From Streptacidiphilus sp. PB12-B1b (GTDB taxonomy: Bacteria; Actinomycetota; Actinomycetes; Streptomycetales; Streptomycetaceae), in NCBI RefSeq assembly GCF_014084125.1, contig NZ_CP048405.1, positions 1,860,001 to 1,924,000 of the forward strand: DNA of 64,000 bases, given 5' to 3'. A program made the translations under genes and the position numbers. Of the stretch, positions 61,638 through 64,000 are shown piece after piece. The notes below the pieces were generated by a model. It searched no databases, was not told the DNA's origin, and worked only from the letters and a program-made list of their open reading frames with translations. Positions within the stretch are counted from its first letter, which is position 1; the number at the start of each line of letters is the position of its first letter.

Positions 61638-63407
61638 TCAGCTCTCGCGCCACCGGTTGGTGATCGGCTGCCGCCGGTCCCGCCCGAAGTTCTTCGACGA
61701 GATCTTGGTGCCCGGCGGGTACTGCCGCCGCTTGTACTCGGCCGTGTCCACCAGCCGGACCACCCGGTCCACCACCGCCGGGTCGTACCCCAGCGCCAGG
61801 ATCTCCGCCCGCCCCTTGTCCTGCTCGATGTAGGCGGTCAGCACCGCGTCCAGCAGGTCGTAGTCCGGCAGCGAGTCGGTGTCCACCTGCCCCGGGCGCA
61901 GCTCCGCGCTCGGCGGCTTGCTGATGGTGTTCTCCGGGATCGGCGGTGTCTCGCCACGCTCGGCCGCCGCCCGGTTGCGCCAGGCCGCCAGCCGGAAGAT
62001 CAGCGACTTGTAGACGTCCTTGATCGGCCCGTACGCCCCGACCGAGTCGCCGTAGAGCGTGGAGTAGCCCACCGCCAGCTCGCTCTTGTTGCCGGGGGCG
62101 AGCACCAGGTGGTTCTCCTGGTTGGAGATGGCCATCAGCAGCGTGCCGCGCAGCCGCGACTGGAGGTTCTCCTCGGCCAGCCCGGTCAGCTTCAGCGCGC
62201 CCATGTAGGCGTCGAACATGGGCTCGATCGACACGGTCCGGAAGTGCAGCCCGGTGCGCCGGGCCAGCTCGGCCGCGTCGTCCCGGGAGTGCTGCGAGGA
62301 GTACGCGCTGGGCATGGAGACGCAGTGCACGTTCTCCGCGCCGATCGCGTCCACCGCCAGCGCCGCCACCAGCGCCGAGTCGATGCCGCCGGACAGGCCG
62401 ATCAGCACCGAGCGGAAGCCGTTCTTGCGGACGTACGCGCGCAGGCCGGTCACCAGCGCCCCGTAGACCTCCTCCTCCTCGCCCAGCCGCGGAGCCCGGT
62501 CGGCCGTCACCGGTTCGGCCGGTTCGGCCGCGGGCTCCTCGGACAGGACGGTGCGCAGGATCTCCAGCCCGTCGGCGACGAAGCGGCTGCTGCCCTCGGC
62601 GGCCTCGGCCGGCTCGGCGGCGGCCTGCGGCAGCTCCAGGTCCAGCAGCAGGCAGCCCTCCTCGAACTGCGGCGCCCGGGCCAGCACCTCTCCGCCGGCC
62701 GCCACCACCAGCGAGTCCCCGTCGAAGACCAGCTCGTCCTGGCCGCCGACCATGTTCACGTAGGCCAGCGTGCAGTCCGCCTCGGCGGCGCGCCGCCGCA
62801 CCAGCTCCAGCCGGGCGTCGTCCTTCTCAGCCTCGTACGGCGAGGCGTTCAGCACCAGCAGCAGCCCGGCCCCGGCCTGCCGGGCAGCCTGCACCCGGCC
62901 GCCGTCCTGCCAGATGTCCTCGCAGACCGCCAGCGCCACGTCCACACCGTGCAGCCGCACCACCGGCAGCGTGTCGCCGGGCACGAAGTAGCGGAACTCG
63001 TCGAACACCCCGTAGTTGGGCAGGTGGTGCTTGGCCAGCCGGGTCACCACCCGGCCGCCGTACAGCACCGCCGCGCAGTTCTGCGGCGAGCCCACCGGCA
63101 GCCCCAGCCGGGGCGAGGAGGTGGTCGACCTGCCGAGGTAGCCCACGGCCACGGCCACCGAGCCGAGGCCCTCGGCGTCCAGCCGTTCGGCCAGCGCCAC
63201 CAGCGCGGCACGCGAGGCGTCCACGAAGGACGGCCGCAGGGCGAGGTCCTCGACCGGGTAGCCGGTGAGCGCCATCTCCGGGAAGGCGACCAGGTGGGCG
63301 CCCTGCTCGGCGGCGTGGCGGGTCCACCGCAGCACGAGGTCGCCGTTGCCGGCGATGTCCCCGACGGTGGAGTCGATCTGGTTCAGTGCAAGGCGTAGGG
63401 AAGGCAC
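61638..63407 (-). CDS. nadE: glutamine-dependent NAD+ synthetase
   Basis: 589 residues from GTG 63407. The N-terminal nitrilase-type glutaminase has Glu in [10 protein letters not shown], Lys in [10 protein letters not shown] and the nucleophile Cys in ALAVCEDIW. The C-terminal synthetase has the ATP P-loop [15 protein letters not shown], and [19 protein letters not shown] follows. It amidates nicotinic acid adenine dinucleotide to NAD+. An Ala/Glu/Pro-rich linker joins the domains. Confidence 0.96.
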   Translation of the reverse strand: MPSLRLALNQIDSTVGDIAGNGDLVLRWTRHAAEQGAHLVAFPEMALTGYPVEDLALRPSFVDASRAALVALAERLDAEGLGSVAVAVGYLGRSTTSSPRLGLPVGSPQNCAAVLYGGRVVTRLAKHHLPNYGVFDEFRYFVPGDTLPVVRLHGVDVALAVCEDIWQDGGRVQAARQAGAGLLLVLNASPYEAEKDDARLELVRRRAAEADCTLAYVNMVGGQDELVFDGDSLVVAAGGEVLARAPQFEEGCLLLDLELPQAAAEPAEAAEGSSRFVADGLEILRTVLSEEPAAEPAEPVTADRAPRLGEEEEVYGALVTGLRAYVRKNGFRSVLIGLSGGIDSALVAALAVDAIGAENVHCVSMPSAYSSQHSRDDAAELARRTGLHFRTVSIEPMFDAYMGALKLTGLAEENLQSRLRGTLLMAISNQENHLVLAPGNKSELAVGYSTLYGDSVGAYGPIKDVYKSLIFRLAAWRNRAAAERGETPPIPENTISKPPSAELRPGQVDTDSLPDYDLLDAVLTAYIEQDKGRAEILALGYDPAVVDRVVRLVDTAEYKRRQYPPGTKISSKNFGRDRRQPITNRWRES

Positions 63408-63586
63408 ACGCCCACCCTAATCGTCGGAGCGACGCTATGGGTAGCGGGGCCGCCCGCTCCGGCCTGCCGCATCCCGGGCCGGATCTGCGATGATGCGACC
63501 AGCGGACAAGTTCGGCGCGGGCGCGCCGACACCGGAGGCCGCGCCCCGTTAACGCGGACGAAAAGAGCAGAGGTGAGACTGTCGCC

Positions 63587-64000
63587 ATGGGCAAGCAGCA
63601 GGAGTTTGTTCTCCGCACACTCGAAGAGCGCGACATCCGGTTCGTCCGACTGTGGTTCACGGACGTCCTCGGCTTTCTGAAGTCCGTAGCGGTCGCACCG
63701 GCAGAGCTGGACCAGGCATTCGAGGAGGGCATCGGCTTCGACGGCTCCGCCATCGAGGGGTTCGCCCGGGTGTACGAGTCGGACATGCTGGCGCAGCCCG
63801 ACCCGTCCACCTTCCAGATACTGCCCTGGCGCTCCGAGTCCCCCGGCACCGCCCGGATGTTCTGCGACATCCTCATGCCGGACGGCTCGCCCTCCTACGC
63901 CGACCCGCGCTACGTCCTCAAGCGCACCCTGGAGAAGTGCTCCAACCTCGGGTTCACCTTCTACACCCACCCCGAGATCGAGTTCTTCCTCCTCAACGAC
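63587..64000 (+). CDS. glnA2: glutamine-synthetase-family protein GlnA2 (gamma-glutamylpolyamine synthetase), 3' end outside window
   Basis: The first 138 residues are seen; the ATP-grasp-like catalytic half continues beyond the right edge. The beginning KQQEFVLRTLEERDIRFVRLW and GFDGSAIEGFARVYESDM closely recall S. coelicolor SCO2241 (GlnA2), which was shown to glutamylate polyamines rather than make glutamine. It lies next to nadE, as in S. coelicolor. The start is ATG 63587, with AGAGGTGAG upstream. Confidence 0.9.
   Translation, partial: MGKQQEFVLRTLEERDIRFVRLWFTDVLGFLKSVAVAPAELDQAFEEGIGFDGSAIEGFARVYESDMLAQPDPSTFQILPWRSESPGTARMFCDILMPDGSPSYADPRYVLKRTLEKCSNLGFTFYTHPEIEFFLLND

Overview
The window is GC-rich actinobacterial DNA. 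Coding sequence has strongly GC-biased third positions, GTG and TTG starts are common, and many genes are joined by ATGA or GTGA overlaps. The gene families point to Streptomycetaceae: XRE/DUF397 pairs, a BTAD/AfsR-type regulator, MoxR/DUF58, GlnA2, LapA and a chitinase with a DasR-like site. The genus cannot be fixed from the sequence alone. No rRNA, tRNA, CRISPR array, transposase or replication origin was seen.

Left part (about 1-16.3 kb): a compact biosynthetic gene cluster. It has a partial alpha/beta hydrolase and a TetR regulator, then 4-hydroxymandelate oxidase (Hmo), an ANL ligase, a convergent Sfp-type PPTase, a free acyl carrier protein, a second ANL ligase, a FabF-type ketosynthase, 4-hydroxymandelate synthase (HmaS), a PhyH oxygenase, prephenate dehydrogenase, a CreE-like flavoprotein, a CreD-like fumarase-superfamily lyase and an MFS exporter. 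The last two enzymes look like the aspartate-nitrosuccinate (ANS) pathway that releases nitrite for N-N or diazo chemistry. TyrA, HmaS and Hmo would supply 4-hydroxyphenylglyoxylate. ACP, ketosynthase, ligase and PPTase would extend an acyl chain. I do not recognise this combination, and I regard it as the best candidate for an undescribed pathway. A 17-bp-stem terminator and a 21-bp tandem repeat close it.

16.4-27 kb: an HxlR/azoreductase/YceI group, then a secreted polysaccharide-degrading pair (GH18 chitinase and a beta-helix protein) whose lectin domains are nearly identical in DNA. Next come a LacI regulator, a DUF3291 protein and a large secreted beta-helix protein with three C-terminal repeats.

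27-43 kb: mostly household genes. These are LapA-like protein, release factor 3, a zinc alcohol dehydrogenase, an aldehyde dehydrogenase with a one-base frameshift, a TetR gene with a perfect 23-bp palindromic operator, a lipoprotein, a primase-polymerase domain protein, methionine aminopeptidase, a MoxR/DUF58/DUF4129 operon, an F420:NADP oxidoreductase-like protein and a site-2 protease.

44-51.4 kb: accessory DNA. A small-gene operon diverges from an XRE/DUF5753 regulator that is followed by three DUF397 genes at an exact 235-bp period. Then come a DUF1059/methyltransferase pair and a DUF4157 protein ending in a zinc deaminase-like domain, a probable contractile-injection-system toxin, followed by two small unknown genes and an atypical histidine phosphatase.

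51.6-64 kb: a large BTAD/ATPase regulator convergent with a DrrAB-like ABC exporter, a bifunctional penicillin-binding protein, PanB, a membrane-anchored EEP-family protein, NAD synthetase and the first 138 codons of GlnA2.
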